From: Alphaproteobacteria bacterium
Lineage (GTDB): Bacteria; Pseudomonadota; Alphaproteobacteria; UBA6615
Assembly (NCBI GenBank): GCA_013003285.1
Contig: JABDJY010000066.1
Span: forward strand, 1 to 30,151
DNA length: 30,151 nucleotides
Reading direction: 5' to 3'
Below are positions 15,696 through 23,458 of this stretch, in pieces. The translations under genes and the position numbers were made by a program. Numbering within the stretch: position 1 is the stretch's first letter; each line of letters opens with the position of its first letter. The notes under the pieces are model-generated. The model saw nothing but the letters and a program-made list of their open reading frames with translations, did no database searches and was not told the origin of the DNA.

Positions 15696-16733
15696 ATGAA
15701 CTCGATTAAAAGGTTCGCGATCCCCCTGGGGCTGATTGCCCTGTTCGCCGTCATGATGGGCGTCACCAGCGTCTCGGCCGACAGCAATATCTCCACGCCC
15801 CTGACCTTGCGCAATCACATCACGGTCAGCGGCGGCTCGATCCATTTGGGCGATATATTCGACGGCTTCGAAGTTCCCAATGACGGTAACGGCGGCGGCA
15901 CCGGCGGCGGCATCAGCGGCGATACCATCGTCGCCTATGCGCCGCAACCCGGACGCCGGGCGGTCTTCGACGCCAAGTGGTTGTCCCGAGTCGCCCAGCG
16001 CTATCAGCTGGACTGGCGCCCGACTACACGTCTCGACCGGGTCGTGGTCGATCGCGCTAGCACGGTCATCAACGCCGAGGACATCGCGGCGGTTCTGCGC
16101 CAAGAGCTCGCGGCCCGCGGCAATGCCCAGAATATCGATCTTGAACTCTCGAACCGGAATCTTCTCGTCCATATCGACAGCGATCTGCCGGCGACCCTCG
16201 AGGTCGTCAACATCGCCACCGAATCACGCCGGGGCCAGTTCTCGGCCATCATCGCGGTTCCTGCCGGCGACCCGCAGGCCCGCCGCATCACCGTTACCGG
16301 CCATATGTTCCCGGTCGTCGAAGTCCCGGTGCCCGCGCGCATCCTGCGGCCCGGCAACCCGATCCGCGAAAGCGACATCGTCTGGAAACGGGTCCGTATT
16401 GGTTCCGTGCGCAATGACGCGGTCACCGACATCAACGAGTTCCTCAACCAGGAACCCAAGCGCCCGCTCAGCGCCAACAACATGGTGTTACGGACGGACC
16501 TGCGCACGCCGGTCACGGTCTCGAAAGGGATGCTGGTCACCATGGTTTTCCGCAGCGCCACAATGGTGCTGACGGCCAGCGGACGCGCCATGGAAGCCGG
16601 ATCGACCGGCGATTTCATCTCCGTGCGCAACACGCAAACCAACACCACTGTCGACGCCCGAATCCTCGGCCCCAATCGCGTGGAAGTGGCGGCGCTTCGC
16701 CAACTCGCTTCGTCGGAAGGAGAAGTACAATGA
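15696..16733 (+). CDS. flgA: P-ring assembly chaperone FlgA
   Basis: The 345-residue protein has a signal peptide (ends VSADS, about residue 28) and is exported by Sec to the periplasm, where FlgA helps FlgI form the P-ring. The C-terminal half holds the SAF-like and beta domain, with RILRPGNPIRESDIVWKR and LVTMVFRSATMVLTASGRAM and the closing segment NTTVDARILGPNRVEV. The N-terminal half (about 30-200) is longer than in E. coli FlgA and contains a short Gly-rich linker near residue 65, as in other alphaproteobacteria. The ATG at 15696 is chosen since the signal peptide starts there and a GGGAGA lies before it; the frame is open upstream, but that part overlaps flgG. Its stop overlaps flgH by four bases. 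Confidence 0.94.
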   Translation: MNSIKRFAIPLGLIALFAVMMGVTSVSADSNISTPLTLRNHITVSGGSIHLGDIFDGFEVPNDGNGGGTGGGISGDTIVAYAPQPGRRAVFDAKWLSRVAQRYQLDWRPTTRLDRVVVDRASTVINAEDIAAVLRQELAARGNAQNIDLELSNRNLLVHIDSDLPATLEVVNIATESRRGQFSAIIAVPAGDPQARRITVTGHMFPVVEVPVPARILRPGNPIRESDIVWKRVRIGSVRNDAVTDINEFLNQEPKRPLSANNMVLRTDLRTPVTVSKGMLVTMVFRSATMVLTASGRAMEAGSTGDFISVRNTQTNTTVDARILGPNRVEVAALRQLASSEGEVQ

Positions 16734-17485
16734 ACTTAAACCGCCTCACCCTGCGCTTGCCGGTAATCCTCACCCTGGCGATCGCGCTGAGTGGCTGTAA
16801 CGCCGTCAGTCGGCTATCCAATATCGGCGCCGAGCCGCCACTGACGACCATTCAAAACCCGGTGCTACAGGCGAATTATCGCCCGGTCTCAATGCCCATG
16901 CCGGCGCCCAAGCCGATTGAGCGCAACGCCAACTCGCTGTGGCGTACCGGCGCACGCGCCTTCTTCAAGGATCAACGCGCCGCCGATGTGGGCGATATTC
17001 TGACCGTGGTGGTCGACCTCGACGATCAGGCAACCATCAACAATGCGACCACGCGCGCCCGTACCGCCACCGAAGACGCCTCGCTGAACGCCTTTCTAGG
17101 TTACGAGTCGAGTTTGTCCGCGGTTCTGCCGACGGCGATCAATCCCGGAAATCTGCTCGACATCGACTCGCAGACCGATTCGACAGGCTCGGGCAAAATC
17201 TCCCGCGACGAGCAGATCGAGGTTAAAATCGCCGCGGTGGTCAGCCAGGTGCTGCCGAACGGCAATATGGTGATCCATGGCCGCCAGGAGTTCCGCATCA
17301 ACTTTGAAGCCCGCGAACTTCAAATCGCCGGCATCATTCGGCCGGAAGACATTTCCTCGACCAACTCCATCGTCTACGAGAAAATCGCTGAAGCCCGTAT
17401 CTCCTACGGTGGGCGCGGACAAATTTCGGACCTGCAACAGCCACGCTACGGCCAGCAGGTACTCGATATCCTATTTCCGTTCTAG
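16730..17485 (+). CDS. flgH: L-ring lipoprotein FlgH
   Basis: The 251-residue protein begins with a lipoprotein signal ending LSGC at residue 23, as expected for FlgH, which is lipid-anchored and forms the L-ring in the outer membrane. Family blocks are NSLWRTGARAFFKDQRAADV, VGDILTVVVDLDDQATI, GSGKISRDEQIEVKIAAVV, and the C-terminal GNMVIHGRQEFRINFE, RPEDISSTNSI and ARISYGGRGQI. The ATG overlaps the flgA stop by four bases. A strong terminator follows about 80 bases after the stop, closing the operon. Confidence 0.97.
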   Translation: MNLNRLTLRLPVILTLAIALSGCNAVSRLSNIGAEPPLTTIQNPVLQANYRPVSMPMPAPKPIERNANSLWRTGARAFFKDQRAADVGDILTVVVDLDDQATINNATTRARTATEDASLNAFLGYESSLSAVLPTAINPGNLLDIDSQTDSTGSGKISRDEQIEVKIAAVVSQVLPNGNMVIHGRQEFRINFEARELQIAGIIRPEDISSTNSIVYEKIAEARISYGGRGQISDLQQPRYGQQVLDILFPF

Positions 17486-17560
17486 ACAATCGGCAGGCAG
17501 CCAAAACGTTTGAACGGGATACTGGCCAGGTAGGCCACCGGCCAAGTAGGTCGGAAGATG

Positions 17561-17599
17561 CGGAAAGGTCGGCTCTAGGTAGGAGCCGGCCTTTTTCCG
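17561..17599. terminator. bidirectional Rho-independent terminator after flgH
   Basis: A nine-pair stem (GGTCGGCTC with GAGCCGGCC, one G-T pair) with a seven-base loop is followed by TTTTT and preceded by AAA. The outer CGGAAA and TTTCCG also pair. It lies between the convergent flgH and acyl-CoA dehydrogenase genes and can stop transcription from both sides. Confidence 0.88.
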
Positions 17600-17606
17600 T
17601 TTTGCC

Positions 17607-18851
17607 CTACAACCCCGCCGCCGCCTCTTCGACCCGCTTGCTGTAGCGCGGATCGTTCGGGCCAATCTCGTCGAGCAGCCGCGCCGCTTTGAGCGAGAGC
17701 ACGTCGTTGGTGCCGTCGGAGTGGATGAAACTGAGCGCGTCGCGCAGCAGCTTTTCGATCGGGTTCTTCTTCATATAGCCGGTCGCCGCCCACAGTTCGA
17801 ACGCCTCCTGCACCACCGTGAGCGCCGATTCCGAGGCGAATACCTTGCATAGCGAGGCGGCGCGGGCATCGGTATTGCCTTGCGTCGCGGTCCAGCCCGA
17901 ATACCATAGGTAATAACGCGCCGCTTCGAGCAACATCTGTCCCCGCGCCAATCGCTTTTGCTGGATTTGGTGTTCGAAGATCGGCTTACCGCTCTGCACC
18001 CGTTGCCGTGCATATTGCAGGGTCACGTCATGGGCGCGCTGGGCGACACCAAGCACGGTGGCGCCGGCCTGGATGTTCGAGCCGAAGCGGGTCAGTAACG
18101 CGCCGATCTCCGCCAGCGCATTACCGGGCTCGCCGACCACATCTTCGTCGGGGATTTCCACATTGTTGAATTCCAGGGTGCCGTTCTGCACCGCACGCTG
18201 ACCCAACTTGTCCCACACTTCGGTGCATTCATAGCCCGGCGTATCCGATGCCAGCAGAAACCCGGCCAGGCTTTCCATCGGCGGTTTCGACATGTCGGTG
18301 CGCGCCATCACATAGATGACCTTGGCCAGACCGCCATTGGAGATGTAGCGCTTGGTGCCGTTAAGTACCCAGCGGTCACCCTTTTTCTCCGCCGTCATCC
18401 GCACGCCGCCCTCGGGCTCGTTATAGGGCAGGATGGTATCGCTGCCGGACATGGGTTCAGTGGCGGCCGCGGCCAGCAGACAGGTATCGTCTTCCATGAC
18501 AATCGGCAGCCAGCGCTGGCGCTGTTCCTCGGTGGTGAGGTTGCACAACATGGTCATGATTTTCCATGTCTGGTCGAATGCGACCGCAACCCCGAGATCA
18601 CCATAGGCAATCGATTCGCCGACGATCGACAGCGTCATCACATCGGCGCCCTCGCCGCCATAATCCTTCGGCACCGAAAGCGTGCGCAAGCCAAGGCGCG
18701 AGGCTTCGCGCACCAGCTCCCAATCGAACGATTGGTCGGGCTCCGGAATCAGATCGGACGCCACCGCCCGCGGCATCACCGTGTTGATGGCGTAATCGCG
18801 GGCAATTTCCCGCAACTCCTTCTGCCGCTCGGTGAGTGTAAAATCGACCAT
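17607..18851 (-). CDS. acyl-CoA dehydrogenase family flavoenzyme
   Basis: The 414-residue protein has all three acyl-CoA dehydrogenase regions: the N-terminal helical domain (LTERQKELREIARDYA), the central beta domain with the FAD-binding segment AAAATEPMSGSDTIL and RWVLNGTKRYISNGGLA, and the C-terminal helical domain with RFGSNIQAGATVLGVAQ. The usual catalytic glutamate motif near the C-terminus (EGT) reads HSDGTND, giving an aspartate instead. It should oxidise an acyl-CoA thioester, passing electrons to ETF; the substrate is not predictable. It follows an alcohol dehydrogenase gene by 72 bases in the same direction, with GGGAGGA before its ATG, so the two likely form one operon. It lies between flagellar operons but has no evident flagellar link. 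Confidence 0.92.
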   Translation of the reverse strand: MVDFTLTERQKELREIARDYAINTVMPRAVASDLIPEPDQSFDWELVREASRLGLRTLSVPKDYGGEGADVMTLSIVGESIAYGDLGVAVAFDQTWKIMTMLCNLTTEEQRQRWLPIVMEDDTCLLAAAATEPMSGSDTILPYNEPEGGVRMTAEKKGDRWVLNGTKRYISNGGLAKVIYVMARTDMSKPPMESLAGFLLASDTPGYECTEVWDKLGQRAVQNGTLEFNNVEIPDEDVVGEPGNALAEIGALLTRFGSNIQAGATVLGVAQRAHDVTLQYARQRVQSGKPIFEHQIQQKRLARGQMLLEAARYYLWYSGWTATQGNTDARAASLCKVFASESALTVVQEAFELWAATGYMKKNPIEKLLRDALSFIHSDGTNDVLSLKAARLLDEIGPNDPRYSKRVEEAAAGL

Positions 18852-18923
18852 TGTGTCCTCCCTCTTGCGCGGCGTTTTCTCACCGCATCTTTGTCAGAAT
18901 TTGATCATCGAAGGCCGCCGCGC

Positions 18924-19949
18924 TTAGTCGTACAAAAGCCCGCCGCGGCCCAAGAGCTGCTGACCCTTTAGATCGTTGAACAGCGATTCCACTTTTGTGA
19001 AATGCACGCGCTTGCCGACCACCGCCTTCACGTCGCCGCGCGCCATCACCTCCATGGTCTCCATCAGCTCGGCCCGGGTCGAATGGCGCGATCCGGTGAT
19101 GACCTGCTCGGTGATCACCAGATTTATCGGGTTCACTTTCACGTCGCCGGGTTGTGCGCCGATCACCACCGCGCGGCCGGCGCGGGTCAGGCTTTCGATA
19201 CAGGCTTGGAATGTCTCGGGCGCGCCGTAGAAATCGACCGCCGCCTCGACCCCCTTGCCGTCGGTCAATTTCTTGACCTCGGCGGTCAAGTCATTGACCG
19301 CGCGCACATTGATCACCTCGTCGGCGCCCCATTGGCGGGCGAGATCGAGCTTGGCTTCCGAAACATCGACCGCAATCACGCGCGCCCCGAACAGCTTGGC
19401 GACCTGCACACCATGGATGCCGACCCCGCCGCCGGCGCCGATCAGCAAGACATCGTCATGGGGATTAATTTGCGCGCGTTCGCGCATGCAATGCCATGGC
19501 GTATTTACCGCATCGGCGGCGACCGCCGCGCCTTCATAATCCAGGCCTTCGGGGATCGGCAGATAATTGTCGGCCGGCAGGCACACATAGTCGGCATAGC
19601 CGCCATCGCGATGGACACCCACATAGCCGCAGTGATTTTCGCATAAGGTCTCGCGGCCATTACGGCACCAACGGCAATAGCCGCAATTGAGATAGAAATA
19701 GACGGCGCAGCGGTCGCCAACCGCGACATTCGTCACGCCCTCGCCGACAGCGACAATATCGCCGCCCAGTTCATGGCCCATGACCCGCGGCGCCTCGCCT
19801 CCGAACACGCCGGTGCGCATGGTGACCAGCGTCAAGCCGACACCGGCCGCGCGGACCTTCATGACGGCTTCGCCGGGCCCCGGCTCCGGGTCCGGGCGTT
19901 CTTCCAATGTGAAGGGCTCACCCCAGTTTTTGACAACCATTGCCCGCAT
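18924..19949 (-). CDS. zinc-type alcohol dehydrogenase superfamily protein
   Basis: The 341-residue protein is a medium-chain dehydrogenase/reductase. The GroES-like N-terminal domain has VMGHELGGDIVAVGEGV and the structural zinc cysteines C89, C92, C95 and C103. The nucleotide-binding domain has GAGGGVGIHGVQVAKLFGA, and an aspartate at the end of the second strand (VIAVDVSEAK) suggests NAD+ over NADP+. The catalytic zinc cysteine normally found in AGVCHTD-type segments is missing: the place reads AGVGLT, with G38, while the GHE motif (H59, E60) is kept. Catalysis may therefore be unusual, as in MDR members that work without catalytic zinc. A GAGGGG precedes the ATG. It is upstream of, and probably co-transcribed with, the acyl-CoA dehydrogenase gene. 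Confidence 0.9.
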   Translation of the reverse strand: MRAMVVKNWGEPFTLEERPDPEPGPGEAVMKVRAAGVGLTLVTMRTGVFGGEAPRVMGHELGGDIVAVGEGVTNVAVGDRCAVYFYLNCGYCRWCRNGRETLCENHCGYVGVHRDGGYADYVCLPADNYLPIPEGLDYEGAAVAADAVNTPWHCMRERAQINPHDDVLLIGAGGGVGIHGVQVAKLFGARVIAVDVSEAKLDLARQWGADEVINVRAVNDLTAEVKKLTDGKGVEAAVDFYGAPETFQACIESLTRAGRAVVIGAQPGDVKVNPINLVITEQVITGSRHSTRAELMETMEVMARGDVKAVVGKRVHFTKVESLFNDLKGQQLLGRGGLLYD

Positions 19950-20042
19950 CGCACATCCCCTCGCTTCGATCCCTTTTGATAGGGCCGTTGAGAATAACGG
20001 TATCAGTCTTTGGCTGGTCAGATAAGGGGGCTGGCTACGGCG

Positions 20043-20462
20043 CTAGCTATCCCGGTGGGTTTTTTCCATCCGCTCGTGACGCTCTTGCGCTTCGAGGCTT
20101 AGGGTCGCGATCGGCCGCGCGATCAGGCGGCGAATGTTGATCGGCTCGCCGGAATCTTTGCAATAGCCATATTCGCCAGTTTCGATCCGCCGCAGCGCGT
20201 CGTCGATCTTGCTGATCAGCTTGCGTTCCCGGTCGCGGGTGCGCAGCTCCAACGCATGCTCGCTTTCCAGCGACGCCCGGTCGGCGATGTCGGGTTCTTG
20301 AACACTGGTGGTCTGCATATTCACCAGCGTCTGATCGGATTCGCGCAGCAATTCGTTGCGCCATTCCATCAAGCGCTGACGAAAGAACTCCGTCATCAAC
20401 GGGTTCATGAACTCGTCATCATCGGACGGGATGTAGTCGGGTGGTAACAACGTCGATGACAT
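20043..20462 (-). CDS. dksA: DksA/TraR-family RNA polymerase-binding protein
   Basis: The 139-residue protein has the DksA layout: an N-terminal helix (FFRQRLMEWRNELLRESDQT), a coiled-coil tip with EPDIADRAS (D61 and A63 match the key tip residues), the second coil arm with LELRTRDRERKLISKIDDAL and a C-terminal globular part with GEYGYCKDSGEPINIRR. Of the four zinc cysteines only C101 remains, so it should not bind zinc in the classical way; single-cysteine forms are usual in alphaproteobacteria. With ppGpp, DksA reshapes transcription during starvation through the RNA polymerase secondary channel. AAGGA precedes the ATG. In alphaproteobacteria dksA often lies beside flagellar genes such as fliX, as here. 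Confidence 0.93.
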   Translation of the reverse strand: MSSTLLPPDYIPSDDDEFMNPLMTEFFRQRLMEWRNELLRESDQTLVNMQTTSVQEPDIADRASLESEHALELRTRDRERKLISKIDDALRRIETGEYGYCKDSGEPINIRRLIARPIATLSLEAQERHERMEKTHRDS

Positions 20463-20510
20463 GGTCCGTCCTTATTCTAAGTTCACAATCGAGCGGTTTC
20501 CGGTGGGCGG

Positions 20511-20540
20511 AATATATATAGGGTAAATCCGCGCCGGCAA
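20511..20540 (-). promoter_or_regulatory. possible housekeeping promoter of dksA
   Basis: Read on the minus strand, TTGCCG (20540-20535) and TATATT (20516-20511) are separated by 18 bases and lie about 50 bases before the dksA ATG. This fits a sigma-70-type promoter with a weak -35. It is a prediction from sequence. Confidence 0.35.
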
Positions 20541-20601
20541 GTCGAATCGCAGTCCTAAATGACGAGCCCTAATAATACCTAAACTCAAGTAGTACTTTGT
20601 T

Positions 20602-20645
20602 ATTCAATGATATTATTGAATTTTCGACCTTTGTTGGTCGACCAA
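20602..20645. repeat. cluster of three inverted repeats downstream of fliX
   Basis: In the spacer between dksA and fliX, ATTCAAT and ATTGAAT pair across six bases (20602-20621), CGACC and GGTCG pair across six bases (20625-20640), and TTGGTCGACCAA is a perfect 12-base palindrome (20634-20645). None has the GC-rich stem plus T-run of a normal terminator. They may slow transcription leaving fliX, or be protein sites. Confidence 0.4.
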
Positions 20646-20660
20646 AATCGACGCGCGACT

Positions 20661-21086
20661 TCACTTCATCGAGAGCTTTGCCAGCTCAACCTTCGCCCGA
20701 AGTTCGATTTCGTCGACAATCGCGATCAAACGCGGATCGCCCGATTCACGCCGCCGCTCGGCCATGCGTTGCACCAATGCCTGCAGATCGAGGGGCGATA
20801 AATCGCCCCGCAGCATTCCCAACCGAATCTGATCGAGCCGGTCCAAAAGGTCTTCGGCGTGCTTTTGTTCGGTAGGTTTTGTATGCTGGGTCGCGTCGGG
20901 GGCTTCCTGCAGCGCCACCAGGGCTTCAACCGAGCCAAGCTGAGACGCGCCGCTGCCGCCAGCCACCGGCGCAGCGTCGCTGCCGGTCGAAATATGCTTG
21001 GCAAACTCGCTGCCCTGCCCATTCTGGCTTTTCCCCGTCCGACGAACCGAATTGGCACGCACTGACCCGGGAGAGTCGATTTTCAT
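20661..21086 (-). CDS. fliX: flagellar assembly regulator FliX
   Basis: The 141-residue protein matches FliX of alphaproteobacteria. The N-terminus begins MKIDSPGSV and continues into a low-complexity region. The conserved C-terminal helical part holds HAEDLLDRLDQIRLGML, LDLQALVQRM and the closing segment DEIELRAKVELAKLSMK. In Caulobacter, FliX couples early flagellar assembly to late gene expression by controlling the sigma-54 activator FlbD, and its own gene is CtrA-controlled. A perfect CtrA-type box lies 64 bases upstream here, and three sigma-54 promoters with a shared enhancer motif are in this window, so the sequence fits the same circuit. It is on the opposite strand from flgI, with one small gene in between. 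Confidence 0.88.
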   Translation of the reverse strand: MKIDSPGSVRANSVRRTGKSQNGQGSEFAKHISTGSDAAPVAGGSGASQLGSVEALVALQEAPDATQHTKPTEQKHAEDLLDRLDQIRLGMLRGDLSPLDLQALVQRMAERRRESGDPRLIAIVDEIELRAKVELAKLSMK

Positions 21087-21149
21087 AATCTGCGTCCGTT
21101 AACGCTGGCACCCGTTGGGCGCTGGTCACACAACATTGCCCAAACACGG

Positions 21150-21164
21150 TTAATACAACGTTAA
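21150..21164. promoter_or_regulatory. CtrA-type box before fliX
   Basis: TTAATACAACGTTAA is an exact TTAA-N7-TTAA and begins 64 bases before the fliX ATG on the minus strand. The fliX gene of Caulobacter is under CtrA, so site and target agree. Confidence 0.68.
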
Positions 21165-21234
21165 AGCCGGCGTCTATTTGCGATCACAATTTAGGCCCGT
21201 CCGCGGCGCAGAAGGCCTTCCGGGGGATGTGGCG

Positions 21235-21618
21235 CTAGACCCGTAGCCCATCGAGGGCGTTGATAAACGTCCATCCCCCACCCTCTGCAACGACGCTACT
21301 CATCCCGTCGGGGCGGGTGACGATGATTGTCCAAAAATCCCCCTCGGGCGAAGCGAAGACTTCGAGGATATTGCCATTCGCCGCGATGCCGCCGGCCACG
21401 GGGGTCTCCGCGTAAGCCCGCCCCAGATTGGCAACCACCTCGTCGCGCGACAGGCCGTAGGGCTCTTGGGCATTATATTCTTGGCCCAGATCTTGCGCCG
21501 TTGCCTGTTGAATATCGAGCACCAGCATAAACGCCAGAACCGAGCCCATCACCGCGGTCAGCAATAACCGCACTTTGGTGTCGGGGCTGAGACGAATTCT
21601 CAAGACTGGATATCGCAT
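21235..21618 (-). CDS. small exported protein of unknown function
   Basis: I do not recognise a named family. The 127-residue protein has a basic N-terminus, a hydrophobic segment (about 19-36, LLTAVMGSVLAFMLVL) and a likely cleavage after ATAQ, near residue 41, so it is exported or membrane-anchored. The mature part begins DLGQEYNAQEPYGLSRDEVV and continues with a small beta domain containing AETPVAGGIAANGNILEVFA, FWTIIVTRPDG and a GGGWTFI strand. Similar small periplasmic proteins are common in alphaproteobacteria. The ATG at 21618 is chosen since AGGA precedes it; the longer open frame to 21717 would add a polar stretch before the signal and would cover a CRP-like site. It is divergent from flgI. 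Confidence 0.78.
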   Translation of the reverse strand: MRYPVLRIRLSPDTKVRLLLTAVMGSVLAFMLVLDIQQATAQDLGQEYNAQEPYGLSRDEVVANLGRAYAETPVAGGIAANGNILEVFASPEGDFWTIIVTRPDGMSSVVAEGGGWTFINALDGLRV

Positions 21619-21702
21619 GACGCATTCCTTGTGGCAGTAGCCAATTTCTTGGCCCAATTTCTTGGCTGTGACAGGAGAATCGGCCAATCCGAGCGCGCGC
21701 GC

Positions 21703-21718
21703 TGTGACCGCGCTCACA
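21703..21718. promoter_or_regulatory. CRP/FNR-type site
   Basis: TGTGACCGCGCTCACA is a perfect TGTGA-N6-TCACA, the consensus for cAMP receptor protein-type regulators. It begins 85 bases upstream of the small exported gene (minus strand) and about 245 bases before flgI. A perfect palindrome follows at once (21722-21733). Binding is inferred. Confidence 0.45.
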
Positions 21719-21721
21719 CGT

Positions 21722-21733
21722 CACAAATTTGTG
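21722..21733. repeat. 12-base perfect palindrome CACAAATTTGTG
   Basis: CACAAATTTGTG is self-complementary and sits four bases after the CRP-type site, inside the longer pattern TCACA-N6-TGTGA. It may be a second regulator site in the divergent region between the small exported gene and flgI. Confidence 0.4.
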
Positions 21734-21809
21734 TGATGGGACCGTTTTCACGTGATCGACGGTCCCCGGGGGGCTCGGCAATTCCGCCCGGCAAGAGTTT
21801 CCAAACACC

Positions 21810-21822
21810 GGCACAACTTGCC
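21810..21822. promoter_or_regulatory. GGCA-N5-TGCC enhancer site, flgI promoter
   Basis: GGCACAACTTGCC, within the longer inverted repeat CGGCACAACTTGCCG, is the same motif found before flgF and the flagellin gene. Its centre is about 105 bases before the expected start of the sigma-54 promoter at 21896. Confidence 0.6.
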
Positions 21823-21867
21823 GCACATTCGCCAAAATACCGAAATTGGCGTATTTTTTTCCTTAAA

Positions 21868-21880
21868 AAACAAATAGTTA
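21868..21880. promoter_or_regulatory. IHF-like site, flgI promoter
   Basis: AAACAAATAGTTA matches the IHF consensus WATCAANNNNTTR with one mismatch and lies in an A/T-rich tract centred near -47, the same place as in the other two sigma-54 promoters of the window. Confidence 0.42.
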
Positions 21881-21895
21881 AAGAATATTCCAGCT

Positions 21896-21911
21896 TGGCA
21901 CGATTCTCGCA
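21896..21911 (+). promoter_or_regulatory. sigma-54 promoter of the flgI-flgL operon
   Basis: TGGCACGATTCTCGCA matches TGGCACG-N4-TTGCW with one mismatch and the correct GG to GC spacing. The expected transcription start is near 21921, about 40 bases before flgI. Confidence 0.78.
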
Positions 21912-21962
21912 TAACCATGGCTGAATGAAATCTCTCAGTCCGAACGGAACCGGCATTTGACC

Positions 21963-23108
21963 ATGAACGTATCAATCTCCAACCTGCTAAAGACTGCCGC
22001 CCTGGCGATCACCGCTACCACGGTCCTTTTCGCCGCCAGCGCAAACCCGGCCGCGGCCCAGTCGCGCATCAAAGACATCGTCAATGTCGAAGGCGTGCGC
22101 GACAATCTGCTGGTGGGCTACGGGCTGGTTGTCGGACTGAACGGCACAGGTGATTCGCTGACGAGCGCCCCGTTCACCCAGCAGAGCCTGATCGGCATGT
22201 TGGAGCGGTTGGGCGTTAACACGCGCGACGAAATCAACTCTCTGAAGACCGACAACGTCGCCGCCGTCATGGTCACCGCGACGTTGCCGCCCTTCTCGCG
22301 CCAGGGTTCGCGCATCGACGTCACGGTCAGCGCCTTGGGCGATTCCGATAGCCTACAAGGCGGCACCCTTCTCGTAACCCCGATGCTCGGCGCCGATGGC
22401 GAAATCTATTCCGTGTCCCAGGGACAGTTGGTCGTCGAGGGCTTCAGCGCCGCGGGCGATGGTCAATCTGTCGTCAAGGGTGTGCCGACCACCGCACGCA
22501 TTCCCAATGGCGCCATCATCGAGCGTGAAATCAATTTCAACCTGGACCAACTGCAGACGGTTCATCTGAACCTGCGCAATCCCGACTTCACCACGTCGCG
22601 GCGTATCGCAGATTCGATCAACAAATTTCTCGGCGCCCCCGCCGCCGCGGCGACCAACCCGGCCACCGTACGCATCGCCGTGCCGGCTAAATACACCGCC
22701 AATGCCGTGGCGTTACTGACCGACATCGAACAGCTGACGGTCATACCCGACCAACAGGCCCGCGTCGTCGTTGCCGAACATTCCGGGGTCATCGTGATGG
22801 GCGAGGAAGTGCGCATCAGCACCGTCGCCATCGCCCAGGGTAATCTCACCATCCGCATTACCGAGACGCCCCAGGTCAGCCAGCCCAACGCCTTTGCCGA
22901 ACAGGGTGAAACGGTAGTCGTCGACCGCACCAATATCGAAATCGATACGGGCGAGGATAAGCGCCTCACCGTGCTCGACCGTGGCGTGACATTGCAGGAG
23001 CTGGTCAACGGGCTCAACGCGCTGGGCATCGGCCCGCGCGACATGATTTCGATTTTGCAAACCATCAAGGCAGCCGGCGCGCTGCAGGCCGAGATCGAGG
23101 TGATCTGA
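21963..23108 (+). CDS. flgI: flagellar P-ring protein FlgI
   Basis: The protein (381 residues from the ATG) has a Sec signal peptide ending NPAAAQ and then the FlgI start SRIKDIVNVEGVRDNLLVGY. Other family blocks are GLVVGLNGTGDSL, MLERLGVN, NVAAVMVTATLPPF, GSRIDVTVSALGDSDSLQGG, TLLVTPMLGADGEIY, and the C-terminal LDRGVTLQELVNGLNALG. It forms the ring around the rod in the peptidoglycan layer. An in-frame TTG at 21957 gives two extra residues and has a better spacing from the GGA sequence at 21946; the ATG is kept as the usual choice. It is the first gene after the sigma-54 promoter and overlaps flgJ by one base. Confidence 0.96.
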   Translation: MNVSISNLLKTAALAITATTVLFAASANPAAAQSRIKDIVNVEGVRDNLLVGYGLVVGLNGTGDSLTSAPFTQQSLIGMLERLGVNTRDEINSLKTDNVAAVMVTATLPPFSRQGSRIDVTVSALGDSDSLQGGTLLVTPMLGADGEIYSVSQGQLVVEGFSAAGDGQSVVKGVPTTARIPNGAIIEREINFNLDQLQTVHLNLRNPDFTTSRRIADSINKFLGAPAAAATNPATVRIAVPAKYTANAVALLTDIEQLTVIPDQQARVVVAEHSGVIVMGEEVRISTVAIAQGNLTIRITETPQVSQPNAFAEQGETVVVDRTNIEIDTGEDKRLTVLDRGVTLQELVNGLNALGIGPRDMISILQTIKAAGALQAEIEVI

Positions 23109-23458
23109 TGAGCAGTCCCCTCACCGCCGCCAGTTCCGCCCTGCCCAACGCCTTCGAAGGCGTCACCCAGACCCTCGCCAATCGCGCCTCGCCGCTGGAC
23201 GGTAAGACGCGCCCCGGCGACGCGGAAAAGGCGGCGGAATCGTTCGAAGCCTTTTTCATCTCGCAGATGTTGTCGGACATGTTCTCCGGCATCGAAACCG
23301 ACCCGCTGTTCGGCGGTGGCCAGGGTGAAACCGTGTTCCGGTCGTTGATGATCGATGAGTACGGCAAATCGCTCGCCAGCAATGGCGGCATCGGCATCGC
23401 CGACAGCGTGCTGGGAGAAATTATTCGTTTACAGGAGACCGATACCAATGACCGCTAA
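23108..23458 (+). CDS. flgJ: rod-binding protein FlgJ, single-domain form
   Basis: The 116-residue protein matches the N-terminal rod-binding domain of FlgJ: EKAAESFEAFFISQMLSDMF, GGGQGETVFRSLMIDEYGKS and GIGIADSVLGEIIRLQ. The C-terminal muramidase domain found in enteric FlgJ is absent, as is usual in alphaproteobacteria, where a separate enzyme opens the cell wall. It helps the rod assemble in the periplasm. Its ATG overlaps the TGA of flgI by one base, and its stop overlaps the next gene by 11 bases. Confidence 0.92.
   Translation: MSSPLTAASSALPNAFEGVTQTLANRASPLDGKTRPGDAEKAAESFEAFFISQMLSDMFSGIETDPLFGGGQGETVFRSLMIDEYGKSLASNGGIGIADSVLGEIIRLQETDTNDR

Noticed and set aside
21106..21121. TGGCACCCGTTGGGCG as a fourth sigma-54 promoter
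   Set aside because: The GG-GC spacing fits, but the TT before GC is replaced by GG, and it points rightward into the end of a leftward gene with no forward gene to serve.
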